A stretch of DNA of 64,000 bases from Flavobacteriaceae bacterium. GTDB lineage: Bacteria > Bacteroidota > Bacteroidia > Flavobacteriales > Flavobacteriaceae. The notes beneath the pieces were generated by a model. It did no database searches, was not told the origin of the DNA, and worked only from the letters and a program-made list of their open reading frames with translations. How positions within the stretch are numbered: the first letter of the stretch is position 1; the number at the start of each line of letters is the position of its first letter. The stretch lies in contig QXYU01000030.1 of assembly GCA_009886755.1 (NCBI GenBank), forward strand, positions 728-64,727. The letters are read 5' to 3'. Position numbers and translations under genes: made by a program. Below are positions 28,103 to 36,564 of this stretch, one piece after another.

Positions 28103-28130
28103 AAAAACCCATGCGGGTAGGCATGGGTTT
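28102..28130 (-). terminator. Rho-independent terminator of the MacAB-TolC-like operon
   Basis: On the minus strand AAACCCATGC (28130-28121) pairs with GCATGGGTTT (28114-28105), a perfect 10-bp stem with a 6-nt loop, followed by TTTTTT. It lies between the TolC-family gene and tsaB. Confidence 0.88.
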
Positions 28131-28151
28131 CTTTAGTTCTTTTTGGAGAAA

Positions 28152-29579
28152 CTAGTTTATTTCTAAGGGTAAGCCAAAGTAAAACTCAACGACCTTAAGT
28201 TTAAAAACATAATCAAATTTAGCACGAATGGCTTCGGATACAGCAGCTTCATAGCGTTGCTTGGCCTGCACATAATCAAAAGAATTCATGGCTCCGGCTT
28301 GGAACCGCTCCAAAGCGTCATCCGCCGCACGTCGTGTTGCATTTTTTGTTTTCAATGCCGCCTCATAAAGTTTATAGGAACCTTTGGAATCATTAAACGC
28401 TTGATTCACGGAGGTTTCTAAATCCAACTGCTGTTGGCTAAACAAGTTTTTGGAACGTTGTAGATTGACCTTTGAGCGTTTTACGGCATTGCTTAAGGAC
28501 TTACCGTTAAAAACTGGAATGGAGAGCTGGAGGCCAAAGTTATGCCCGTCATAAAGAGAAAATTGATCAGCAAAGGAAAGTGGTCCTGCCAACATACTAT
28601 CTTCAACTTCACGAACGACCAATGCACCCGAGTCAGCGACGTAACCCAAAGGAATGGAACTGAAAGTGCCAGAACCCACGAGTCGATCGTTATAGGTGAT
28701 TCGAGTACTGTAGGAGTAAAAACCCGAAAGTCTAGGATACAAAGCCCCTTTGGCAATATCTAAGTCTTTTTGGGCGATTCCGATATTGGTTTCTGCCAAT
28801 TTCACATCGTTACGAAAAGTCAATGCTTGTTCAAAAATCTCTTTGGGTTGTTTTTCTAAGATACTAGGAAACGGAACAGAGAAATCTTCCAGCTCAATTT
28901 CAAAATTCTCATAGTCTGTGATCAGCAGCAACTGAGCCAGATTGATTTTTCCCAATCGAAAATTGTTCTCTGCAACCACGAGACTTTGCTCCTGAGTAGC
29001 CAAATTGGCTTCCAGTTCATACAAATCACGAGCCGTTAATACTCCGGCTTCCACCAACTCCTTGGTTCGCTTTAATTCCAGCTGTGTTGTCTCAATTTGT
29101 TTTTGTTGAACCGTTAGAATTTCTTTGTTGAGCACTACTTGTAAGTATGCATTGGCTACAAACAAACTCACATCATCAGCCATGTCTGCCAAGCGGTATT
29201 GCTGCGCTAACAAATTTAATTGCGCACGACGGTATTGGTTGATGTTTTGAAGCCCTTTAAAAATATCTACTCCTACATTCCCTTGAAAAGAAGAAAATTC
29301 AGTAGTTACATTTTCCAAAAGACCTGTGGTGATATTTTGGTTCAAACCGTTGTTCCAAAAGTGGGAAGCCGTAAGGTTCACGGTTGGAAGGAAATTCCCA
29401 AAAGCATTGAGTTTATCAATCCCTGCGTTTTGAACATCCAGCTCTGACTGCTTGATGTTTATGTTTTTTTCCAAGGCCATATTTACACAATCCTCCAAAG
29501 AAAGTGGCTCAGATTGTGCATGGAGTATGAAAACTCCCATCAATAGAAGGCCGGTGAATAGTTGTCTCATTCGAGTCAT
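28152..29579 (-). CDS. TolC family outer membrane efflux protein
   Basis: Outer-membrane channel of a tripartite exporter, about 475 residues. Signal peptide (LFTGLLLMGVFILHAQS), then two homologous outer-membrane-efflux repeats with long alpha-helical hairpins (about 25-225 and 245-470) and the typical LSLEDCVNMALEKNINIK start. Starts at ATG 29579 or ATG 29570 both leave an intact signal peptide; a TTG at 29585 is less likely. It is the last gene of the operon with the adaptor, two permeases and the ATPase, and ends before a strong terminator. Confidence 0.93.
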   Translation of the reverse strand: MTRMRQLFTGLLLMGVFILHAQSEPLSLEDCVNMALEKNINIKQSELDVQNAGIDKLNAFGNFLPTVNLTASHFWNNGLNQNITTGLLENVTTEFSSFQGNVGVDIFKGLQNINQYRRAQLNLLAQQYRLADMADDVSLFVANAYLQVVLNKEILTVQQKQIETTQLELKRTKELVEAGVLTARDLYELEANLATQEQSLVVAENNFRLGKINLAQLLLITDYENFEIELEDFSVPFPSILEKQPKEIFEQALTFRNDVKLAETNIGIAQKDLDIAKGALYPRLSGFYSYSTRITYNDRLVGSGTFSSIPLGYVADSGALVVREVEDSMLAGPLSFADQFSLYDGHNFGLQLSIPVFNGKSLSNAVKRSKVNLQRSKNLFSQQQLDLETSVNQAFNDSKGSYKLYEAALKTKNATRRAADDALERFQAGAMNSFDYVQAKQRYEAAVSEAIRAKFDYVFKLKVVEFYFGLPLEIN

Positions 29580-29600
29580 GGTCAAATTGTCTTAGTAGGG

Positions 29601-30722
29601 TTAGTTATCTTCGTCTACCTCACCTAGTTTGTTGGGCTCTGTTTTGTTCCACACCTTGATTTCATCTCCCATAGTGATGCCAGATAAAATTTCCACATTG
29701 ATTCCATCAGAGATTCCTGTTTCAATGTCTTTTCGCTCAAAGCTTTGTTCGTCTGTTTTGATTTCTACATAAGACACATCTGTTTTACGGTCGAACTGAA
29801 TCACTGATTCAGGGAGTACCATAATGCTATCTTTTCGCTCCAACACGATAGAGGCGTTAGCACTGTATCCAGCACGAACAAAAACAGAATCGTCCAAATA
29901 GACATCTCCCTCAATAGTAAACTTTACCGCGCCTTGGTCTTCTTTTCCCTTAGGAGAAATAAACTTGAGTTTAGCTTCAAAATCTCTTCCCTGAATGGCT
30001 CCTAGGTTTACTTGCAAAGGCATATTCATAAAGAGCTTTCCTACCTCAGCCTCGTCCACTTCCCCTTCAAAAATCATTTTATTCAAATCGGCTACTGAAG
30101 CAATGGTCGTTCCGTTGTTGAATGTATTGCTTTCCGTAACCTGATCACCTTCCTTCACAGGAATTTCCAAAACGGTTCCGGCAATGGTTGCTCGAATATT
30201 GGTATTGGCTGTTCGTGCACCGCCTACAGACCCTTCTTTGATAATTTGAAGGTTGGACTGTGCTACTCGGAGTTCTTGCTGGGCTTGTTTGAAGTTGAGT
30301 TCAGAAGCCTCAAAATCTCTTCGAGAAATAATCTCTTTAGTGAAAAGTTTTTGATTACGGTCAAAATCCATCTTGGCATTGGCCAAAACAATCTTTGCAT
30401 TGTTCACGCGCCCTTGGGCACTGTTTAAACTGGATTCATCTGGCACAATCTGAACTTTTGCCAGTAAATCGCCAGCCTTGACCTCATCACCCTCTTCCAC
30501 AAAAAGCTGGTCTAAAATACCCGATACTTGAGGTTTAATTTCTACTTCATCCTCGGGAATTACTTTCCCCGTTACGACCGTTTTACGCTCAATGGAGGAA
30601 ATAAACGGACTTTCGGTTTCGTAGGTTTTGATAGACTTACTGTTAGTCTTGATAAAATACGCAGCAGCAAAAAGAATGCCGAGTACAAAAACGGAAATGA
30701 CAAGATATCTTACAATTTTCAT
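29601..30722 (-). CDS. Periplasmic adaptor (MacA/HlyD-like membrane fusion protein)
   Basis: Links inner-membrane ABC permeases to the TolC-like channel. The 373-residue protein has one N-terminal membrane anchor (about 5-24), a lipoyl-like half domain (VIPEDEVEIKPQVSGILDQLFVEEGDEVKAGDLL), a helical hairpin (about 110-165), the second lipoyl half (IRATIAGTVLEIPVKEGDQV), and beta-barrel and membrane-proximal domains. The neighbouring ATPase/FtsX-type permeases indicate a MacAB-like, not an RND, system. The exported substrate is unknown. Confidence 0.9.
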   Translation of the reverse strand: MKIVRYLVISVFVLGILFAAAYFIKTNSKSIKTYETESPFISSIERKTVVTGKVIPEDEVEIKPQVSGILDQLFVEEGDEVKAGDLLAKVQIVPDESSLNSAQGRVNNAKIVLANAKMDFDRNQKLFTKEIISRRDFEASELNFKQAQQELRVAQSNLQIIKEGSVGGARTANTNIRATIAGTVLEIPVKEGDQVTESNTFNNGTTIASVADLNKMIFEGEVDEAEVGKLFMNMPLQVNLGAIQGRDFEAKLKFISPKGKEDQGAVKFTIEGDVYLDDSVFVRAGYSANASIVLERKDSIMVLPESVIQFDRKTDVSYVEIKTDEQSFERKDIETGISDGINVEILSGITMGDEIKVWNKTEPNKLGEVDEDN

Positions 30723-30746
30723 GTTGAAGGGAGGGTGTTAATTAAT

Positions 30747-32024
30747 TTATTCTTCTCTAAGGGCATCTATTGGTTTAATACTTACGGCTCGTTGGGCCGG
30801 AATCAATCCAATCAAAACCCCCATACTGATCATGGTAAACAAGGCTCCGATAATATAAGAAGGGGGTACTGTTGGATTCGTAAATGGAAAATCTTCTAAG
30901 TTGACTGTAGCGGCATTGATCCCTGCCAAGACAAGGGCCCCTAAAATAATACCAACAATTCCAGCCAAAAGAGTTAGAAAAACAGACTCCAATAAAATCT
31001 GTTTTCGGACTTCGGAGGGCGTTGCGCCAATAGCGCGTCGAACACCTAATTCCTTGGTACGCTCTTTAACCGAGATCAATAGAATATTACCAATTCCAAT
31101 CACACCGGCAATGATGGTTGCAATCCCTACGATAAGGGACATCAATGTTAGACCATCTTTAAAACCAATAATTCGAGTCCATATCTCACCGAGATTGAAG
31201 GAACCAAAAGCGCGTTCATCATCAGGATGGACCCGATGAATGCGTCGTAGAACCTGCTTTACTTCTTTCTCTACTGCAACGACGTCAGCATCATCATAGG
31301 CTGCAATAGTAAACCAATCTACATCTTGACCCGTATTGTACAAACGTCTAAAAGTAGAGAGGGGAATATAAATATCACTATCGGAAGCAAAGCCGCCTTC
31401 GTCACTAGTTTTATGAATGCCTACAATTTGAAAATAAATCCCGCTAATATTGATATACGACCCAATAGGTTCTTCCTCTTTTTCAAATAATTCTGACTGT
31501 GTTCTTTCTCCGATAATACAGATCTTACGTTCATACTTATAATCGTCTGGATTGATGTAACGGCCCCCGTCAAATATTTTTAAAGGAAAGATATTTATAT
31601 ATTCTGGGGTATCTCCATAGACTGTATAATTCCCCGTTTTGGAACCTCGTACCACCAAAGGCGGTTCTCCTCCATCAAACAAACCACGAGTGTTTCTAGG
31701 GGCAATAAACTGAACGGAAGGAACACGTTTTTTTATATACTCAGCGTCTTGTAGCTTAAGCTGTGGAGAGCGACCGGATTTAAACCCATCGAAGGGTAAG
31801 CTGGTTCTTTGTGCCCAGAGAAACATGGAGTTGATCGCAACATTCTCAAAGGCTCTATCGAAGCCATTGTCCATTCCTTTGGCAGAGCCCGAAAGAGTGA
31901 TATAAATAAAAATCCCCCAAAGCACCCCTATTACCGTAATAATGGTCCGTGTTTTGTTTTTGGAAATGGATCCAAAAATCTCCTGCCAGGTATCACGATC
32001 AAAAATAATGCTACGTCTACTCAT
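30747..32024 (-). CDS. ABC transporter permease, FtsX/MacB type (second copy)
   Basis: A 425-residue inner-membrane permease: one N-terminal helix (about 25-45, ITVIGVLWGIFIYITL), a large periplasmic MacB-type domain (about 55-290), then three helices containing the FtsX motif VKERTKELGVRRAIGATPSEV. No ATPase domain is fused. It is paralogous to the upstream permease at 32017-33246 and overlaps it by 8 nt, so the two probably form a heterodimer with the ATPase at 33239. Confidence 0.92.
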   Translation of the reverse strand: MSRRSIIFDRDTWQEIFGSISKNKTRTIITVIGVLWGIFIYITLSGSAKGMDNGFDRAFENVAINSMFLWAQRTSLPFDGFKSGRSPQLKLQDAEYIKKRVPSVQFIAPRNTRGLFDGGEPPLVVRGSKTGNYTVYGDTPEYINIFPLKIFDGGRYINPDDYKYERKICIIGERTQSELFEKEEEPIGSYINISGIYFQIVGIHKTSDEGGFASDSDIYIPLSTFRRLYNTGQDVDWFTIAAYDDADVVAVEKEVKQVLRRIHRVHPDDERAFGSFNLGEIWTRIIGFKDGLTLMSLIVGIATIIAGVIGIGNILLISVKERTKELGVRRAIGATPSEVRKQILLESVFLTLLAGIVGIILGALVLAGINAATVNLEDFPFTNPTVPPSYIIGALFTMISMGVLIGLIPAQRAVSIKPIDALREE

Positions 32025-33246
32025 CGCGAAGGGCTATTATGGGTTTGATCCCTGCAGCGCGCTTGGCGGGAATATAGCCTGCAATGGCTCCAAAAACGAC
32101 CAAAATAAAGGTAGCCCACAGCGCAGTGGAATTGTCCACGTAAGGGTTTTTAATAAAAAAATCTTCGAGTTTCAAGTCAATATTTTTCAGAAGCAAGATT
32201 CCCAGTAGCATTCCAATATAACCCGAAATCAATGTGATGAATATCGATTCTTGCAAAATCAATTGAATTACCGAGCGGGGGGTAGCTCCCAAAGCCTTTC
32301 GAATTCCCAGTTCCTTAGTGCGCTCTTTGACTACAAATACCATGATATTTGAAATCCCTATAATTCCTGCTATGAGGGTTCCTAAGCCTACAAAAGTAAC
32401 AATCCACTGAAGGACATTTGCGAATTGTTGATTGCGTTTAAAATTGTCTGCGGAGTTGTTTACAAAAATACCACTGCTGTCTGTGGGATCAATTGCTTTC
32501 TTTTGTTTGAGGAACAACCGTAGTTTTTTTTCAAAAGCGAGAGAGCCTGCATTACCAATACGCGGTGGGAAGGTTACCACAATCTGATCGACTTTATCAT
32601 TGTCTTTTTCGATGCGTTGTCGCGTGGTGTAGGGCATGTAGATCATACGTTCTTCACGATCTCCACCACTATCTTGGAAGACACCCACCACACGAAACAT
32701 CACGTTTCCTATATCTAAATACTTCCCAATCACATTTTCATTTTTAAAAAGATCTTCGGCTACAAGTCGCCCGATGACAATTACTTTAGTTCGTTCCATC
32801 AGATCTCTTTGATTGATAAATCGTCCTTCCATCAAAATGGTTTTTTCCACTTTTTGATGCCCTGGTGCCACAGCACGGGTGGTGTAATTGTCGGATTCAT
32901 TTTTATACTTTACAATCGCACTTCGGCTGATTCGAGGGGTAATATCTTCTAGATAAAAGGGGAAATTGGCTTTGATATCGGCCAAATCGGTATTGTCAAA
33001 TTCAATACGGCGGTCTTTTTTGAACCCTTTATAGGCCTTGGTTGTTTTCCCTGGGTAGATGAATAGCGCATTGGTAGAATCGTCCATAAAAAACTCTGCA
33101 AAAGTATTTTTTAAACCATTCCCTAATCCAAAGAGCATGATGAAAATAAAAATTCCTAAGGCAACGGTAAAACCCGACAAAAAAGTACGGAGTTTGTTTT
33201 TCCGTATCGTTTCAAAAATCTCTTGCCAACGATCTCTACTAAACAT
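32017..33246 (-). CDS. ABC transporter permease, FtsX/MacB type (first copy)
   Basis: A 409-residue paralogue of the next gene with the same architecture: N-terminal helix (FLSGFTVALGIFIFIMLFG), periplasmic MacB-like domain and three C-terminal helices with VKERTKELGIRKALGATPRSV. Both start with a similar RDxWQEIF sequence, which supports descent by tandem duplication. It overlaps the ATPase gene by 8 nt. Confidence 0.92.
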   Translation of the reverse strand: MFSRDRWQEIFETIRKNKLRTFLSGFTVALGIFIFIMLFGLGNGLKNTFAEFFMDDSTNALFIYPGKTTKAYKGFKKDRRIEFDNTDLADIKANFPFYLEDITPRISRSAIVKYKNESDNYTTRAVAPGHQKVEKTILMEGRFINQRDLMERTKVIVIGRLVAEDLFKNENVIGKYLDIGNVMFRVVGVFQDSGGDREERMIYMPYTTRQRIEKDNDKVDQIVVTFPPRIGNAGSLAFEKKLRLFLKQKKAIDPTDSSGIFVNNSADNFKRNQQFANVLQWIVTFVGLGTLIAGIIGISNIMVFVVKERTKELGIRKALGATPRSVIQLILQESIFITLISGYIGMLLGILLLKNIDLKLEDFFIKNPYVDNSTALWATFILVVFGAIAGYIPAKRAAGIKPIIALRDE

Positions 33247-33940
33247 GGGCGGAAGCTAAGTCTTGTTCCACTTTCTTATCTTCTACGATCACTCCATCTT
33301 TAAGGGTTACGATACGCTTGCACATTTTTGCAATGTCAAGTTCGTGGGTTACTACTAGAATGGTATTTCCTTCCTCATTGATTTTTTGAATCAAATCCAT
33401 AACCTCATAAGAGGTTTTAGTATCCAACGCTCCTGTAGGTTCGTCTGCCAGTAGCACTTTTGGCTGAGAGGCCAACGCCCGCGCAATGGCAACGCGCTGT
33501 TTTTGACCACCAGAGAGTTCACTTGGCAAGTGGCTCGCCCAATCTTTTAAGCCTACTTTTTCGAGATAATCAAGTGATTTTTGTTGTCGCTCTTTGCGTT
33601 TCAACCCTTGATAATAAAGGGGTAATGCAACATTCTCTAGAGCTGATTTATAGTTGATCAAATTAAACGACTGGAAAACAAAACCTAGAAACTTATTCCG
33701 ATACTGAGCCGCCTTGGTTTCGTCCAAATCTTTGATGGGAACCTGATCCAATTCATAAATACCCGAATCGGCAACATCTAACATTCCAACAATATTGAGT
33801 AACGTAGATTTGCCGGAACCCGAAGACCCCATAATGGCAACCAATTCTCCTTCTTCAACCTCAAAATCAATCCCTTTCAAAACATGCAGGGAGGAGCTCC
33901 CCATCTTATAGGACTTGTGTAGGTTGTTGATTTTTATCAT
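33239..33940 (-). CDS. ABC transporter ATP-binding protein (LolD/MacB type)
   Basis: A 233-residue nucleotide-binding subunit. Walker A GSSGSGKST is at 38-46, the signature LSGGQKQR at about 143-150, Walker B VLLADEPTGALD at about 163-174, and the H-loop in VVTHE. The protein energises the two FtsX-type permeases encoded directly downstream; together with the adaptor and TolC-like protein they form a mechanotransmission-type exporter. It is the first gene of the five-gene leftward operon. Confidence 0.94.
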   Translation of the reverse strand: MIKINNLHKSYKMGSSSLHVLKGIDFEVEEGELVAIMGSSGSGKSTLLNIVGMLDVADSGIYELDQVPIKDLDETKAAQYRNKFLGFVFQSFNLINYKSALENVALPLYYQGLKRKERQQKSLDYLEKVGLKDWASHLPSELSGGQKQRVAIARALASQPKVLLADEPTGALDTKTSYEVMDLIQKINEEGNTILVVTHELDIAKMCKRIVTLKDGVIVEDKKVEQDLASAHV

Positions 33941-33962
33941 GGTATTCTCTGAAAAAGTTAAA

Positions 33963-33970
33963 CAAAAGTA
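33963..33970 (-). promoter_or_regulatory. Candidate -7 box (TACTTTTG) for the export operon
   Basis: On the minus strand TACTTTTG ends 22 nt before the ATPase ATG. It matches TAnnTTTG. A TTG lies only 8 nt upstream, too close for a normal -33 element. Confidence 0.35.
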
Positions 33971-34029
33971 ACACTTTACAACATAAAAGAGGGGTAGTGT
34001 ATGTTAATTGTTACAGTTTCAAGACTTAA

Positions 34030-34245
34030 TCAATCTTTCATCATTTTTACCACGCGCCAACCTACGATAGCAACCAACACATAGGGAATGGCCATCAAGT
34101 AAACGATCCCATCATTGATCCCTTTAGCTGTGTTTTGCCCTTCTTCGGATTCCAAAACGGCTCGGCACATAGAACACTGAGCTGTTGCTAGTTCCGGAGA
34201 TAGCAGACCAAAAACCAAAAGGATAAGGAAGATCTTCTTATACAT
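34030..34245 (-). CDS. Small exported CxxC membrane protein of the oxidase assembly operon
   Basis: A 71-residue protein: signal peptide MYKKIFLILLVFGLL... to ATAQ, then a mature N-terminus QCSMCRAVLESEEG, and a C-terminal transmembrane helix (about 47-67, IVYLMAIPYVLVAIVGW) with a basic end. The CxxC pair would sit just outside the inner membrane, suitable for copper or thiol chemistry. The ATG at 34245 overlaps the stop of the DUF420 gene (ATGTATAA). I recognise no named family; its constant neighbours suggest a role in cytochrome oxidase biogenesis, which is inference. Confidence 0.7.
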   Translation of the reverse strand: MYKKIFLILLVFGLLSPELATAQCSMCRAVLESEEGQNTAKGINDGIVYLMAIPYVLVAIVGWRVVKMMKD

Positions 34246-34762
34246 AATAGGGCGCAATCATTAAGTACACTACAACTCCGGTAATGGCAATATATAGCCA
34301 GATAGGGAAAGTGATTCGGGCAATTTTTTTATGAGCCCCAAAGTGCTTGGAGATCGCTCGCACATAGGTAATCAATACCATGGGAATGATGCCGATGGAA
34401 AGAACAATATGAGTGATCAAAATAAAAAAGTATACATAACGAATGAACCCTTCTCCTCCATAAGGCGTAGAGTCCGAGGTCATATGATAAGCCACATACA
34501 TTACCAAAAATAGTAGGGAGAGGAAAATGGATACTTTCATTAAGGTCTCGTGCAAAGCAATTCGCTTGTTTTTTATAGCCCATAATGCCGTGATCAGCAA
34601 TAGGACTGTAATGCCGTTAATCGTTGCATAAATCGGAGGTAACATTCGCAGTGGCTCCACATTGGGGATTCTCACGCCAAAAAGGATGACAACCACCAAG
34701 GGAATAGCAATGGAAACTATCGTAATGAGGGGTTTGTACTTTAATTTTTCGTCAACAACCAT
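34238..34762 (-). CDS. DUF420 family membrane protein (CtaM-like)
   Basis: A 174-residue inner-membrane protein with five predicted helices (starting at about 10, 43, 72, 109 and 150) and conserved-type histidines in RIALHETLMK, YVAYHMTSD and FFILITHIVLS. DUF420 includes CtaM, needed for haem-copper oxidase maturation in some Gram-positive bacteria. The location between the SCO gene and a small CxxC protein gene supports the same role here. Confidence 0.85.
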   Translation of the reverse strand: MVVDEKLKYKPLITIVSIAIPLVVVILFGVRIPNVEPLRMLPPIYATINGITVLLLITALWAIKNKRIALHETLMKVSIFLSLLFLVMYVAYHMTSDSTPYGGEGFIRYVYFFILITHIVLSIGIIPMVLITYVRAISKHFGAHKKIARITFPIWLYIAITGVVVYLMIAPYYV

Positions 34763-34765
34763 AGT

Positions 34766-35464
34766 TTATTCTTTTAGCAATTTTTCTACATCTTCCAACA
34801 ACATTTCGGTTCCCGATAATCCCATAGGATTTTCTTCTTCAATTCCTAGGTAATAGACAATGGGGTTGCCAAAATCATCAATCCGAGAACGCAGAAAACC
34901 TTCCTTGTCGATTAAGGCAAAATATCCTTGGTGCTCAAAACCTCCTTCCACTTCGGGATTGATACTAGCAAATATATTAAATCCTGTATTGGCTAAATCA
35001 AAGATTTTTAGCTTTTCACCCGTGAGGAAATGCCAGTTAGGTGACTGAACCTCATATAATGAAGCGTAATTTTTCAGTACGGTGGGGGTATCGTGGTCAG
35101 GGTCGATACTAAACGATGCGATCCCAAAATCATCCCGTGATCCAAAAGCTGCATCCAAGCGTTTCATGTTTTTGTTCATCACTGGGCAAATGCTGGGACA
35201 GCGAGTGAAAAAAAACTCTACAACATAGACTTTATCCAAAAAATCTTCATTGCTGATGTATAGACTGTCTTGATTACGCATTAAAAAGTCTGGAACTTTA
35301 CGCGCTTCCTTATTCAGTATAATATAAGAAAGAGGCTCCACTGCACTGGTACGATTACTTTCTCGAATTTCCCCATCTTGAATTCTGTTTAGAAGGGTGG
35401 GAAAGGTAATGGCTGCAAAAATGACAATCACCACTACCAAACCTAGGGAATGATAGCGTTTCAT
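34766..35464 (-). CDS. SCO1/SenC family copper chaperone
   Basis: A 232-residue membrane-anchored thioredoxin-fold protein that delivers copper to the CuA site of oxidase subunit II. N-terminal anchor about 7-25, copper ligands Cys89 and Cys93 in FFFTRCPSICPVM, and the third ligand His178 in FEHQGYFALID. It overlaps the upstream gene by 4 nt and precedes DUF420, in a cytochrome oxidase subunit/assembly operon. Confidence 0.92.
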   Translation of the reverse strand: MKRYHSLGLVVVIVIFAAITFPTLLNRIQDGEIRESNRTSAVEPLSYIILNKEARKVPDFLMRNQDSLYISNEDFLDKVYVVEFFFTRCPSICPVMNKNMKRLDAAFGSRDDFGIASFSIDPDHDTPTVLKNYASLYEVQSPNWHFLTGEKLKIFDLANTGFNIFASINPEVEGGFEHQGYFALIDKEGFLRSRIDDFGNPIVYYLGIEEENPMGLSGTEMLLEDVEKLLKE

Positions 35465-36129
35465 TCTTTTTCGGGTTTATTATATTTTTTGAGTGCTCTG
35501 CGGTACTCGGCAAGAATCACTTTGACATCATCCAGCATTTTGTTATTGATCTCGGCAACAGACTCGGCATTGAAACCGTACAAAACGGCCTTGCCTTCGT
35601 CGTCGTCACGGCCGCGAAGCTTACGCTCCTTATCAACTATAAAGACCTCTGGACGACTTAGTTGGGCATCTAATTGTAAGGGGGTTTTGAGACTTTGGAA
35701 AAACTGCTGAATACCAAGCGAATCGGCATAGATGAAATTCCATTTGACAAGATCCGTTCCAACCCCTTCGGTCAATTCTTTTTGAAGTAGAGACACCGCT
35801 TCTTGTTGTCCCTCTTCAAGTACCATAACAAACTGAAAATCATTGAACTCATAAAACCGCTTGTATATCTTTTGGTTTAGATTGAGTGCATCGCCTCTTT
35901 TGCGGTCTAGCGCACGACCCCAAAATCCAAGAATCGTGATGCGGTCTTCCAGTTGGATACGATCTCCTCGATCGGTGGTCCAACTCTCAATTTCATCGAC
36001 GGATTCGGATAAAATGGGAAGTGTAGAAAAGTTATTTTTCCCAGAAGCGAAGAATAAATAAATCAGTACTGGGAATACAAAGAGGATTCCTAAAACGAGA
36101 AATTTTTGAGCTTCTTTATTCATAGCCAT
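35461..36129 (-). CDS. Membrane-anchored thioredoxin-fold protein without cysteines (SCO-like paralogue)
   Basis: A 222-residue protein with one N-terminal helix (about 10-28) and a periplasmic alpha/beta domain. Where SCO has its copper Cys pair this protein has ILGFWGRALDRKR (about 66-78), and where SCO has the ligand His before ALID it has RPEVFIVDKE. There is no cysteine in the whole protein, so it cannot bind copper in the SCO way. It overlaps the SCO gene by 4 nt. A structural or regulatory partner role in oxidase assembly is likely, but unproven. ATG at 36129 or two codons later. Confidence 0.72.
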   Translation of the reverse strand: MAMNKEAQKFLVLGILFVFPVLIYLFFASGKNNFSTLPILSESVDEIESWTTDRGDRIQLEDRITILGFWGRALDRKRGDALNLNQKIYKRFYEFNDFQFVMVLEEGQQEAVSLLQKELTEGVGTDLVKWNFIYADSLGIQQFFQSLKTPLQLDAQLSRPEVFIVDKERKLRGRDDDEGKAVLYGFNAESVAEINNKMLDDVKVILAEYRRALKKYNKPEKE

Positions 36130-36162
36130 TTAATAAAAAGGCGGTTTAAAACCGCCCTTATT

Positions 36163-36546
36163 TTAAAAGTTCCAGCTTACAAAGCCGTCTCGCATCACGT
36201 CAAAAATGTAATCCGCTTCTGCCAATAAAATAAATATCAGATACGGAATCAAAATGACCAAGGGTAATACGATGGCGCTTTTAAAGTTGGATTTTTCATC
36301 GCGGATGTGCATGAAGTCCCAAGCGATGTAGTATGCTTTTACGATGGTTAGGATGATGAAAATCCAATTGAGGAGTTTCATTCGGAGAAACATCATGTTT
36401 AAAGGAGCGGGTTTTACGATTCCCAGAAAAACTTCTATCGTAGTAACGATAGAAAGGAAAATCAAAACGCCCCAAATCTTCTGTTGGTTAGACTTGAACT
36501 TTAAAAGTCCTCTAAATATTGCTAGTTTATGTGCTTCTTGTGCCAT
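36163..36546 (-). CDS. Cytochrome c oxidase subunit IV family protein
   Basis: A 127-residue inner-membrane protein with four predicted helices (about 25-41, 48-64, 85-102 and 105-120), matching the prokaryotic cytochrome oxidase subunit IV family (CoxD/CtaF). It is encoded 18 nt downstream of the large subunit III gene. It likely stabilises the CuB-site assembly in subunit I. Confidence 0.85.
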   Translation of the reverse strand: MAQEAHKLAIFRGLLKFKSNQQKIWGVLIFLSIVTTIEVFLGIVKPAPLNMMFLRMKLLNWIFIILTIVKAYYIAWDFMHIRDEKSNFKSAIVLPLVILIPYLIFILLAEADYIFDVMRDGFVSWNF

Positions 36547-36564
36547 TCAATTCGATTTTAAAGT

